This document shows, piece by piece, positions 1 through 4,903 of a DNA stretch of 5,673 nucleotides. How positions within the stretch are numbered: position 1 is the first letter of the stretch; each line of letters starts with the position of its first letter. The notes beneath the pieces were generated by a model. The model was not told the DNA's origin. It did no database searches and saw nothing but the letters and a program-made list of their open reading frames with translations. The translations under genes and the position numbers were made by a program. Source of the DNA: CANHVK01 sp046304235. Lineage in GTDB: Bacteria > Bacteroidota > Bacteroidia > Flavobacteriales_D > Crocinitomicaceae. The stretch lies in assembly GCA_046304235.1 (NCBI GenBank), contig JBKCEW010000161.1:1-5673 (forward strand), read 5' to 3'.

Positions 1-2
1 GT

Positions 3-854
3 AATAAAACGTGGGAACGATACAAGATTACCAAAAACAAAGTGGTGGCATTTATGGAGAAACAATACAAAGTTTCCGATATGGAATTGCCTGCAATACG
101 ATTGCGTTTTGTTACCGAGTTCGAACATTATTTATTGACTACTGATAAACTACAATCAAACACCGCACACAAATACATAAAGAATTTAAAAAAGATAATG
201 AATATGTCTGTTGGGTTAGATTGGATTCCATCTAATCCGTTCAATCAATTCAAATGTTCTTACCAAAGTCCAGACAGAGAAATTTTGAACCGAGAAGAAT
301 TAGCGGTGGTTCAATTTAAGAAATTAGGAATACCAAGATTAGAAGAGGTCCGAGACGTTTTTATTTTCTGTTGTTATACAGGATTTGCGTTTTCAGATAT
401 TTTCCAATTTGAGCAAAATGCAGTTACCATTGGATTAGATGGAGAATATTGGTTGAGTACTAATCGACAAAAGACCGGCACGAAGGAAAGTGTACCACTT
501 CTTCCTGTTGCCTTGGAAATTATTGCTAAATACAAAAATCATCCGTATTGTGTTTCTGAAAATAAATTACTTCCTGTCAATTCCAATCAACGATACAATA
601 GTTACCTCAAAGAGTTGGCAGATATTTGTAACATAAACAAACATTTAACTTCTCACATTGCTAGACATACTTTTGCAACTACAGTAACCTTAGCGAATGG
701 AGTTCCAATCGAAACGGTAAGTTCTATGCTTGGTCATACCAGTATTCGTACCACACAGATTTATGCAAAAGTGGTTGAAGAAAAAGTAAGTTCAGATATG
801 AAATTACTTCGTCAAAAACTTTCCGTTGTGTTTCCAAATCAAAAAGCGGTCTAA
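3..854 (+). CDS. Tyrosine recombinase (integrase), C-terminal part; 5' end outside window
   Basis: This is a site-specific tyrosine recombinase that would integrate and excise the element. The frame is open to the left edge, so the true start lies upstream; the GTG at 42 and ATG at 54 fall inside the SAM-like core-binding domain and are not convincing starts. Counting codons from position 3, the core-binding domain spans about 1-100 and the catalytic domain about 105-270. Visible catalytic residues are Lys157 (RQKTGTK), His218 and Arg221 (HIARH), His245 (LGHTS) and nucleophile Tyr254 (IYAKV). The usual first Arg (TGLR in XerC/D) is Ala129 in TGFAFSD. Loss of this Arg is known from IntDOT and related Bacteroidota recombinases, so it marks the subfamily rather than decay. 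The gene ends in its own terminator and is followed by an rteC-like gene, a usual island arrangement. The family call is firm; the att site is not visible. Confidence 0.93.
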   Translation, partial: NKTWERYKITKNKVVAFMEKQYKVSDMELPAIRLRFVTEFEHYLLTTDKLQSNTAHKYIKNLKKIMNMSVGLDWIPSNPFNQFKCSYQSPDREILNREELAVVQFKKLGIPRLEEVRDVFIFCCYTGFAFSDIFQFEQNAVTIGLDGEYWLSTNRQKTGTKESVPLLPVALEIIAKYKNHPYCVSENKLLPVNSNQRYNSYLKELADICNINKHLTSHIARHTFATTVTLANGVPIETVSSMLGHTSIRTTQIYAKVVEEKVSSDMKLLRQKLSVVFPNQKAV

Positions 855-873
855 ATACAAACTATTTAATCAT

Positions 874-916
874 AAAGGGTAACCCGATTTTTATTTCGGA
901 TTACCCTTTTTTTTTT
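874..916 (+). terminator. Rho-independent terminator after the integrase gene
   Basis: A 14-nt arm, AAAGGGTAACCCGA (874-887), pairs with TCGGATTACCCTTT (896-909) with one C-A mismatch and an 8-nt loop. Together with the arm's last Ts, a run of ten T (907-916) follows. It lies 20 bp after the integrase stop and should separate integrase transcription from the rteC-like gene. Confidence 0.9.
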
Positions 917-1015
917 GAAATATATGAGCCACTTCATAGGAACATCGTACACACTACCGGAATCTAAAATAAAAGGATTAAAGATTCATTTTTTTTAATT
1001 TAAATCTTAGGTATT

Positions 1016-1882
1016 ATGGAAGTGTATATCAAAACGCTATTGAAAGATTTAGAATCAGAAATAGAGAATGTAAAAATCGAAAATGCAAATTATGTTCCTT
1101 TGGCAATAAAGTTGATAAAAAGCTACATTGAACAGTTAAAACAATTCATCGAAGAAAACGAATTCAAGTCAAATCAAGATGAGATTTTCTACTTCAAGCA
1201 ACTAAAACCTCAGTTTTTCGCACTACTTATTTATTATTTTAGAGTGCACGATTACCAAATAAACATTCCTATTGGTAGTAGTTATGAAAAACAAGCACAC
1301 ATCAAAAAACAATTAAAAAATCTTACACTAGACTTTACAAAACACCGCTCATTTTACCTCTACATCATCAACGAAGAAACCCATTTAGACGAAAAATACT
1401 TCCTACGTGAGAACGCAAAAATGAATTTATCCTTTGAAACGTATAGTACAGACTTTGATTTCAGGTACTGTACTGGCTTTGATCAACAGGTTTCGATGTT
1501 TATTGCACATAAAAAATTAGAGTATTTCTACGAAAACGAACTAAATTTATTGCTAAATCCTGTGCAAAATCCCATTTTTCATAAAAATATCCAAAACACC
1601 CACTACGAACCCGACTACGAAAAATATAATTTGCATTGGACTGAAAGCCAAAGTGCTCTAACAGAGTTGATTTACGCGCTTCACGAAAGCAAAGTTTTCA
1701 ATGAAGGGGAAACTACGATATTGGATATTACGAAATGTTTGGAAAATGCTTTTAACGTTCGTGTTTCAAACGTACATCGTTCATTTTTAGAGATTAAGAA
1801 TAGAAAAAATGAACGTTTGAAGTTTTTAGATGGATTGAGAAATCGTCTGAATTTATTCATTGAACGTAGTTTCCAAAAATAG
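1016..1882 (+). CDS. RteC-family transcriptional regulator
   Basis: The 288-residue product resembles RteC, the regulator that in CTnDOT switches on the excision operon. The N-terminal half (1-120) is rich in charged helices, for example 8-48. The C-terminal section (about 205-285) has the family signature: an LHWTESQSALTELIYALHES-type helix, a short wing, then SFLEIKNRKNERLKFLDGL. That part is the winged-helix DNA-binding domain. The start is the ATG at 1016; no purine-rich Shine-Dalgarno stands before it, which is normal in Bacteroidota. The gap from the integrase terminator (917-1015) shows no clear -33/-7 promoter to my eye. The gene sits directly before the curved, inverted-repeat region and the excisionase-like gene, the same relative order as rteC and xis2c in CTnDOT-type elements. 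No RteA/RteB two-component pair is visible, so any inducing signal is unknown. Confidence 0.85.
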   Translation: MEVYIKTLLKDLESEIENVKIENANYVPLAIKLIKSYIEQLKQFIEENEFKSNQDEIFYFKQLKPQFFALLIYYFRVHDYQINIPIGSSYEKQAHIKKQLKNLTLDFTKHRSFYLYIINEETHLDEKYFLRENAKMNLSFETYSTDFDFRYCTGFDQQVSMFIAHKKLEYFYENELNLLLNPVQNPIFHKNIQNTHYEPDYEKYNLHWTESQSALTELIYALHESKVFNEGETTILDITKCLENAFNVRVSNVHRSFLEIKNRKNERLKFLDGLRNRLNLFIERSFQK

Positions 1883-1883
1883 C

Positions 1884-2023
1884 CAACTACGAAAAATTAA
1901 CTCAAAATAGGTCAAAAACACACTTTTTTCATACTAAAACACAGTAAAACGACACAAAAACAGGCAAAAAGTCGATTTTCTTTCCGTAGTTGAATTCGTA
2001 GTGTGGAAGATTTATTTTGAGTT
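1884..2023. promoter_or_regulatory. Candidate RteC/Xis operator: two interleaved inverted-repeat pairs
   Basis: Pair 1 is CAACTACG (1884-1891) with CGTAGTTG (1985-1992); one mismatch later it extends to 12 nt per arm. Pair 2 is a perfect 11-mer, AACTCAAAATA (1899-1909) with TATTTTGAGTT (2013-2023). The left arms lie just after the rteC-like stop codon. The right arm of pair 2 ends four bases before the -7-like box of the HTH gene. A further CGTAGTT copy lies inside the rteC end (1865-1871) and TTCGTAGT is at 1995-2002. In CTnDOT, RteC is known to bind an inverted repeat upstream of the xis2c promoter, so an operator role here is plausible by position. Binding itself is inference. Confidence 0.5.
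1892..1979. other. Phased A/T-tracts, predicted intrinsically curved DNA
   Basis: A or T runs of four to six bases start at 1892, 1904, 1914, 1924 (T6), 1936, 1946, 1956, 1966 and 1976 (T4). The spacings are 12, 10, 10, 12, 10, 10, 10 and 10 bp, close to one helical turn. Four A-tracts from 1936 to 1970 are exactly 10 bp apart on one strand, the classic pattern for static bending. The tract fills the space between the arms of the inverted repeats before the HTH gene, so it could bring distant sites together. It does not code: no sensible ORF crosses it. Confidence 0.6.
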
Positions 2024-2027
2024 GCTT

Positions 2028-2035
2028 CAACTTTG
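2028..2035 (+). promoter_or_regulatory. Possible Bacteroidota -7 box for the HTH gene
   Basis: CAACTTTG matches the Bacteroidota consensus TAnnTTTG with one mismatch and lies 28 bp before the ATG at 2063. A good -33 TTTG at 19-21 bp upstream is missing; only GTGG-like bases stand there. The one TTTG nearby (2016-2019) is too close and lies inside the inverted-repeat arm. A weak -33 would suit an activator-dependent promoter, which is inference. Confidence 0.35.
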
Positions 2036-2062
2036 TACCATAACATTTAAAACAGAAACGTT

Positions 2063-2371
2063 ATGGCGGCAAACATCATCACACAAGAAGATTTAGATTT
2101 ATTCAAATCTGAATTATTCGAAAAATTAGAAATGCTCTTCACTTCTCGTCCAGAAGTTCAAAAAGAGCAAGAACCACAACATCCGAAGTGGTTAAAATCC
2201 TATCAGGTGCAGCGCTTGTTGGGTATTTCCCCAGGTACATTGCAAAATCTGCGTATCAATGGCACATTGCCATACACCAAGATTGGAGGAATTATCCTGT
2301 ACTCGCAAGAGGATATTCAACGATTAATCAGTGGTAATATGCGTAACACGCAAAATTATGGAGGCAGATGA
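2063..2371 (+). CDS. Small MerR/excisionase-type helix-turn-helix protein (Xis-like)
   Basis: This 102-residue protein has an acidic, probably helical N-terminus (about 5-30). A HTH_17-type winged helix follows (about 43-90): WLKSYQVQRLLGISPGTLQNLRINGTLPYTKIGGIILYSQEDI is its core, with the recognition helix near 56-66 and the wing at 70-82. Proteins of this fold serve as recombination directionality factors or small regulators; in CTnDOT the comparable gene is xis2c. The ATG at 2063 is preceded by an AT-rich leader with no Shine-Dalgarno, and the frame is closed just upstream. The 3' end overlaps the next gene by 14 bp, so the two are surely co-transcribed and probably translationally coupled. 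Position after rteC and the bent operator region fits an excision or replication switch. Whether it acts as Xis or only as a repressor cannot be told from sequence. Confidence 0.85.
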   Translation: MAANIITQEDLDLFKSELFEKLEMLFTSRPEVQKEQEPQHPKWLKSYQVQRLLGISPGTLQNLRINGTLPYTKIGGIILYSQEDIQRLISGNMRNTQNYGGR

Positions 2372-3203
2372 AAAGTCAGTGAATTACATCGCGCATTTGT
2401 CCACGGCACTTTTCAAATTTCAAACAGATGAAAGATTGAATCCAGCACACATCAGTTTATATGTATCACTCTTTCAATGTTGGAATTATAGAAGATTTCA
2501 AAACCCTTTTTTAATCATTAGAGACGAAATTATGCAAGCTTCAAAAATCAGGTCAAAATCTACCTATCACCGTTGCATTCGTGAACTAGATAGTTATGGT
2601 TATATCAAATACCAACCATCTAAAAATGCAATGACCGGTAGCTGGATTCGAATGATCAATTTTCGAAAAAAGAGCAGTCCCAAATTTGAACTTCACCAAG
2701 GACTTCCAAGTGAACTTCCGATTGGTACGGCAGAATTAGTAAATGAATTTCACCGCACCAAAAATGAACTTCCGAGTAGTACAGCGAGTGCCAAAAATGG
2801 ACTTCCCATCGAGCCTTTTAATAAACATATAATAAACATTAACAAACATATAAACTTGATTAGTGCAGAAAATGAATTTTCTGCACAAGAATCTAGCGAA
2901 AAATTAATTGAAAATTATGTTGAAAATAAAGTTGCTAAAAAGGGAAATTCTGTAAAATTCACCCCTCCAAATCTCGAAGAAGTCACCTCATATTTTCTTG
3001 AAAAATCGGCCTTGGAAATCGAAGCACAAAAGTTCTTCAATTACTTCGAATCGAACGGTTGGAAAATTGGAGGACGTTCTCCGATGAAAAAATGGAAAGC
3101 AGCAGCCAACAATTGGATTTTGAATGCAGAGAAATACAATCCCAAAGTCCAACAATCCAATTTACACCTCAACCAAGACAAAGATTACGATATCCCATTG
3201 TAG
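2358..3203 (+). CDS. Winged-helix replication-initiator-like protein
   Basis: The product (281 aa) belongs to a Bacteroidota island family usually labelled only as transcriptional regulator. Residues 25-100 form a winged-helix-like domain (LNPAHISLYVSLFQCWN, then SKSTYHRCIRELDSYGYIKY), like the N-terminus of phage replication proteins. Residues 105-200 are a repetitive, low-complexity linker with recurring (E/G)LP motifs and an NKHIININKHIN stretch. Residues 203-256 (NLEEVTSYFLEK ... FFNYFESNGWKIGG ... MKKWKAAANNWI) match the C-terminal module seen in phage replisome organizers. I chose the ATG at 2358, which overlaps the HTH gene by 14 bp; an in-frame GTG at 2331 would add nine residues unlike the family start. 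The next gene is a DnaC-like ATPase, so an initiator/loader pair is likely. A purely regulatory role remains possible. Confidence 0.72.
   Translation: MEADEKSVNYIAHLSTALFKFQTDERLNPAHISLYVSLFQCWNYRRFQNPFLIIRDEIMQASKIRSKSTYHRCIRELDSYGYIKYQPSKNAMTGSWIRMINFRKKSSPKFELHQGLPSELPIGTAELVNEFHRTKNELPSSTASAKNGLPIEPFNKHIININKHINLISAENEFSAQESSEKLIENYVENKVAKKGNSVKFTPPNLEEVTSYFLEKSALEIEAQKFFNYFESNGWKIGGRSPMKKWKAAANNWILNAEKYNPKVQQSNLHLNQDKDYDIPL
2687..2866. other. Candidate replication origin inside the initiator gene (repeats plus AT-rich stretch)
   Basis: Six copies of a TGAACTTC-like word start at 2687, 2699, 2711, 2744, 2765 and 2798 (variants GGACTTC, TGAATTTC). The best pair is GAACTTCCGATTGGTAC (2712-2728) and GAACTTCCGAGTAGTAC (2766-2782), 15 of 17 identical. 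Immediately after them, 2816-2866 is almost pure A/T with three aaacat(a/t) repeats. Iterons followed by an AT-rich unwinding zone within the initiator gene is the lambda O/ori plan. All spacings are multiples of three and the repeats encode (E/G)LP motifs, so protein-level repetition is an alternative cause. Confidence 0.35.
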
Positions 3204-3210
3204 GCAAATG

Positions 3211-3320
3211 TCCTGTTGAGCTAAGTCGAAACATACCGACACGTCATACTGAGCGAAGTCGAAGTAACGTGTCGATGTCCTACTGAGCGGAGTCGAACTG
3301 TCCTGCTGAGCGGAGTCGAA
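3211..3320. repeat. Four degenerate copies of the CTGAGCG(A/G)AGTCGAA repeat
   Basis: Twenty-base units at 3211-3230, 3244-3263, 3278-3297 and 3301-3320 share the core CTGAGCGRAGTCGAA preceded by TCCTR or TCATA; the first copy is the most diverged (TTGAGCTAAGTCGAA). The second copy sits inside a hairpin: CGACACGT (3237-3244) pairs with ACGTGTCG (3267-3274), and TACT (3247-3250) with AGTA (3263-3266). I know this core as a frequent intergenic repeat in flavobacterial genomes, which suggests a REP-like or MITE-like origin. Here the cluster fills the gap between the initiator-like gene and the ATPase gene and would be present in their joint mRNA. Confidence 0.85.
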
Positions 3321-3337
3321 GCACAAAAATTAAAATT

Positions 3338-3961
3338 ATGAAACCCCTCTACACCCTCGAAAACAACATTCGTATCTACGATTTCAAAGCCTGCTTACAC
3401 TACTTGCAAGCAAAAGGAAAATCCAAGTATGGAGACGAATTTTCACTCCGAAAGGAAGATTATACACTCATTCGAAAAATGCTGTGTTATGCCATTCGTG
3501 ACGAAGAAGCGTGTCAGAAATACGATATAGATTTTAATAAAGGTATTTTACTACTAGGACCCGTTGGAAGCGGTAAAACGTCTCTTATGACCCTTATTCG
3601 AGATTTTTTTCCAACGTCTTACCGTCCAATTTTGAAATCCACAAGAGAGGTTTCGTATGAATTTATCAAAGAAGGGTATGAAATCATTGACCAGTACGGT
3701 AAATCCGATAAGGTGTTTTGTTTCGATGATTTAGGAGTGGAAAACAGTTTGAAACATTATGGAAACGAGTGTAACACGATGGGAGAAATCCTTTTGAGTC
3801 GCTATGACCAATTCATACAATTCGGAACGATAACACACGTCACTACCAACCTTAATTCAGTTGAACTCGAAAAAATGTATGGAGTACGTGTACGTTCCAG
3901 ATTGCGAGAAATGTTCAACCTCATCACATTCCCCAAAGAAACCCAAGACAAAAGACGATGA
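3338..3961 (+). CDS. DnaC/IstB-type AAA+ ATPase, probable helicase loader
   Basis: The 207-residue protein has a compact AAA+ core. Walker A is GPVGSGKT (74-81), Walker B is VFCFDD (126-131) with a further acidic residue at Glu135, sensor 1 is TTN (169-171), and the arginine-rich box YGVRVRSRLREMF (181-193) matches the RxRSRLxEMF arginine-finger region of DnaC/IstB-like ATPases. Known relatives load the replicative helicase (DnaC) or assist a transposase (IstB). No IS21 transposase is present, and the gene follows a phage-O-like protein, so helicase loading during element replication is the better guess. The N-terminal 65 residues are helical and presumably hold the partner-binding site. The ATG at 3338 follows an A/T-rich leader identical over 19 bp, start codon included, to that of the amidase gene. 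No Shine-Dalgarno is visible. Confidence 0.85.
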   Translation: MKPLYTLENNIRIYDFKACLHYLQAKGKSKYGDEFSLRKEDYTLIRKMLCYAIRDEEACQKYDIDFNKGILLLGPVGSGKTSLMTLIRDFFPTSYRPILKSTREVSYEFIKEGYEIIDQYGKSDKVFCFDDLGVENSLKHYGNECNTMGEILLSRYDQFIQFGTITHVTTNLNSVELEKMYGVRVRSRLREMFNLITFPKETQDKRR

Positions 3962-4001
3962 AACAATCATTCGAGCGAAAGCGACCCGAAAATCTAAAAA
4001 T

Positions 4002-4126
4002 GTCCCTAAGGAAATGTAGACTGGGACCCGCATTGATAAGTAAGCGTAAAAAATTCAACTGTTTGAGCGTAGCGAGTTTTGAAATTTTAGCGTCGTTCGA
4101 TAGCGGGTAGTCGAATTTCCAAGGAC
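4002..4126 (+). ncRNA. Candidate structured RNA or single-strand DNA fold
   Basis: Nested arms pair without contradiction: GTCC (4002-4005) with GGAC (4123-4126); GGAAAT (4010-4015) with ATTTCC (4115-4120); GACT (4019-4022) with AGTC (4109-4112); ACCCGC (4026-4031) with GCGGGT (4103-4108). That is 20 Watson-Crick pairs broken only by small loops (4/2 nt, 3/2 nt) and a GGG bulge. Inside, AAAATTCAA (4050-4058) pairs with 4079-4088 with one bulged A. A T7 run (4132-4138) follows the closing stem. GTCCC (4002-4006) could instead pair with GGGAC (4023-4027), an alternative fold. The segment has no credible ORF. It may be an ncRNA, a 5' leader of the amidase transcript, or an oriT or replication-origin fold; the strand is assumed. 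Confidence 0.42.
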
Positions 4127-4139
4127 TAGACTTTTTTTG

Positions 4140-4170
4140 CTTCTTTTTTTTGGCAATGAAAAAAAAGAAG
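4140..4170. repeat. Perfect 12-bp A/T-rich hairpin
   Basis: CTTCTTTTTTTT (4140-4151) pairs perfectly with AAAAAAAAGAAG (4159-4170) around the 7-nt loop GGCAATG. It is not followed by a T-run on either strand, so it is not a standard terminator. It lies between the structured segment and the leader ORF of the amidase gene. Confidence 0.7.
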
Positions 4171-4172
4171 GT

Positions 4173-4226
4173 ATGAACAAATCAAAAACCGCTACAATTT
4201 TTGTAGCTCAAAAATTAAAATTATGA
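4173..4226 (+). CDS. Possible 17-residue leader peptide coupled to the amidase
   Basis: This short ORF encodes MNKSKTATIFVAQKLKL. Its TGA stop (4224-4226) overlaps the amidase ATG (4223-4225) as ATGA, the usual arrangement for translational coupling. A perfect 7-bp hairpin, GCTACAA (4191-4197) with TTGTAGC (4201-4207), lies within it, 15 bases before the amidase start. No amino-acid run typical of attenuators is seen. So short an ORF could arise by chance in AT-rich DNA, and nothing about function is known. The coupling geometry is the only real support. Confidence 0.3.
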   Translation: MNKSKTATIFVAQKLKL

Positions 4227-4849
4227 ACAAATTCTTAAACCAAATCATTGACTGTCCATTACCTGACGATCAATACTACAAAGAGGTTTACAACAAACGA
4301 CAAATCGTAATCCACCACACCGTTTCCAACGGTAATGCGAAAAACGTCATAGCATCGTGGCAAAAGACCAAAGAAAAAGTGGGTGTTGCTTTTGTGGTAG
4401 ACCGAGAAGGAAAAGTGTATAAAGCATTTAGCAGCGCACATTGGGCTCATCATCTAGGAACCAAAGAAATCAATAATACCATTTTGAACAAACAATCGAT
4501 AGGCATCGAATTATGTTCCTGGGGAGCATTGACATTTAAAAATGGAATTTACTATACTATTTCCAAAGAAATAATTCCAAAAGAAGAAGTTATTACCTAT
4601 GTATATCCATTTCGTGAAAACAGATATTTTCAGAAATACACCGATAAACAATTAGAAAGTTTGAAATTACTGTTGCAATACCTTTGCGAAACCTACAAAA
4701 TTCCGAAAACGTATATTCCTGAAATGTGGGAAATATCCAAATCAGCATTACGCGGTGATAAAGGAATTTTCACGCACGTTTCTTATCGAAAAGATAAGAG
4801 CGACTGTCATCCACAGAAGGAGTTGGAGGAAGTGTTGAAATCTCTGTAA
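4223..4849 (+). CDS. N-acetylmuramoyl-L-alanine amidase (Amidase_2/PGRP fold), endolysin-like
   Basis: The 208-residue protein has the Amidase_2 pattern: IVIHHTVS (28-35) with first zinc-ligand His31 or His32, VVDREGKVYKAF (58-69), HWAHHLGT (73-80), SIGIEL (92-97) and THVSYRKDKSDCHP (184-197). The second ligand is probably His185 and the third Cys195, at the H+10 spacing typical of the Asp/Cys ligand. Such enzymes cleave the bond between N-acetylmuramic acid and the peptide stem. The catalytic Tyr of T7 lysozyme (GYHF motif) is replaced by Val55 (GVAF). There is no signal peptide or membrane segment, so it would need a holin-like route or lysis to reach the wall, as phage endolysins do. A basic, helical C-terminal half (140-208) follows the insertion at 105-135. 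It is preceded by a coupled leader ORF and followed by a strong terminator. It may be phage-derived cargo. Confidence 0.86.
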   Translation: MNKFLNQIIDCPLPDDQYYKEVYNKRQIVIHHTVSNGNAKNVIASWQKTKEKVGVAFVVDREGKVYKAFSSAHWAHHLGTKEINNTILNKQSIGIELCSWGALTFKNGIYYTISKEIIPKEEVITYVYPFRENRYFQKYTDKQLESLKLLLQYLCETYKIPKTYIPEMWEISKSALRGDKGIFTHVSYRKDKSDCHPQKELEEVLKSL

Positions 4850-4852
4850 TCA

Positions 4853-4882
4853 AAAAAGGAATTGCGGTCGCAATTCCTTTTT
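4853..4882. terminator. Bidirectional intrinsic terminator between amidase and nuclease
   Basis: AAAAAGGAATTGC (4853-4865) pairs perfectly with GCAATTCCTTTTT (4870-4882) around the loop GGTC. On the plus strand it ends in T5 four bases after the amidase stop; on the minus strand it ends in T6, 21 bases after the nuclease stop. It can therefore end both convergent transcripts. Confidence 0.92.
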
Positions 4883-4903
4883 GTTGTTCTTTTGATTTTT
4901 AGA

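Noticed and set aside
924..998. A 24-codon ORF (starts MSHFIGTSYTLPES) between the integrase terminator and the rteC-like gene
   Set aside because: No leader, no coupling to the next start, no recognisable domain; ORFs this short are expected by chance in AT-rich DNA.
981..1010. A weak AAGATT/AATCTT inverted repeat before the rteC-like start
   Set aside because: Only six base pairs with a long A/T loop; not distinguishable from background in this AT-rich gap.
3059..3286. A 75-codon plus-strand ORF overlapping the end of the initiator-like gene and running into the repeats
   Set aside because: It lies in another frame of a well-supported gene, and its tail is only a translation of the CTGAGCGAAGTCGAA repeats.
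3204..3337. Repeat cluster considered as a CRISPR array
   Set aside because: Units are degenerate, spacing is irregular (33, 34, 23 bp), spacers are only 3-14 bp and no cas gene is near; it fits a REP-like repeat.
4259..4453. A 64-codon minus-strand ORF inside the amidase gene
   Set aside because: It is the antisense shadow of a clear Amidase_2 reading frame and shows no domain of its own.
4781..4799. A perfect 7-bp hairpin (TCTTATC/GATAAGA, loop GAAAA) near the end of the amidase gene
   Set aside because: It lies in conserved coding sequence for the zinc-site loop, has no T-run and is well before the true terminator, so chance is enough.
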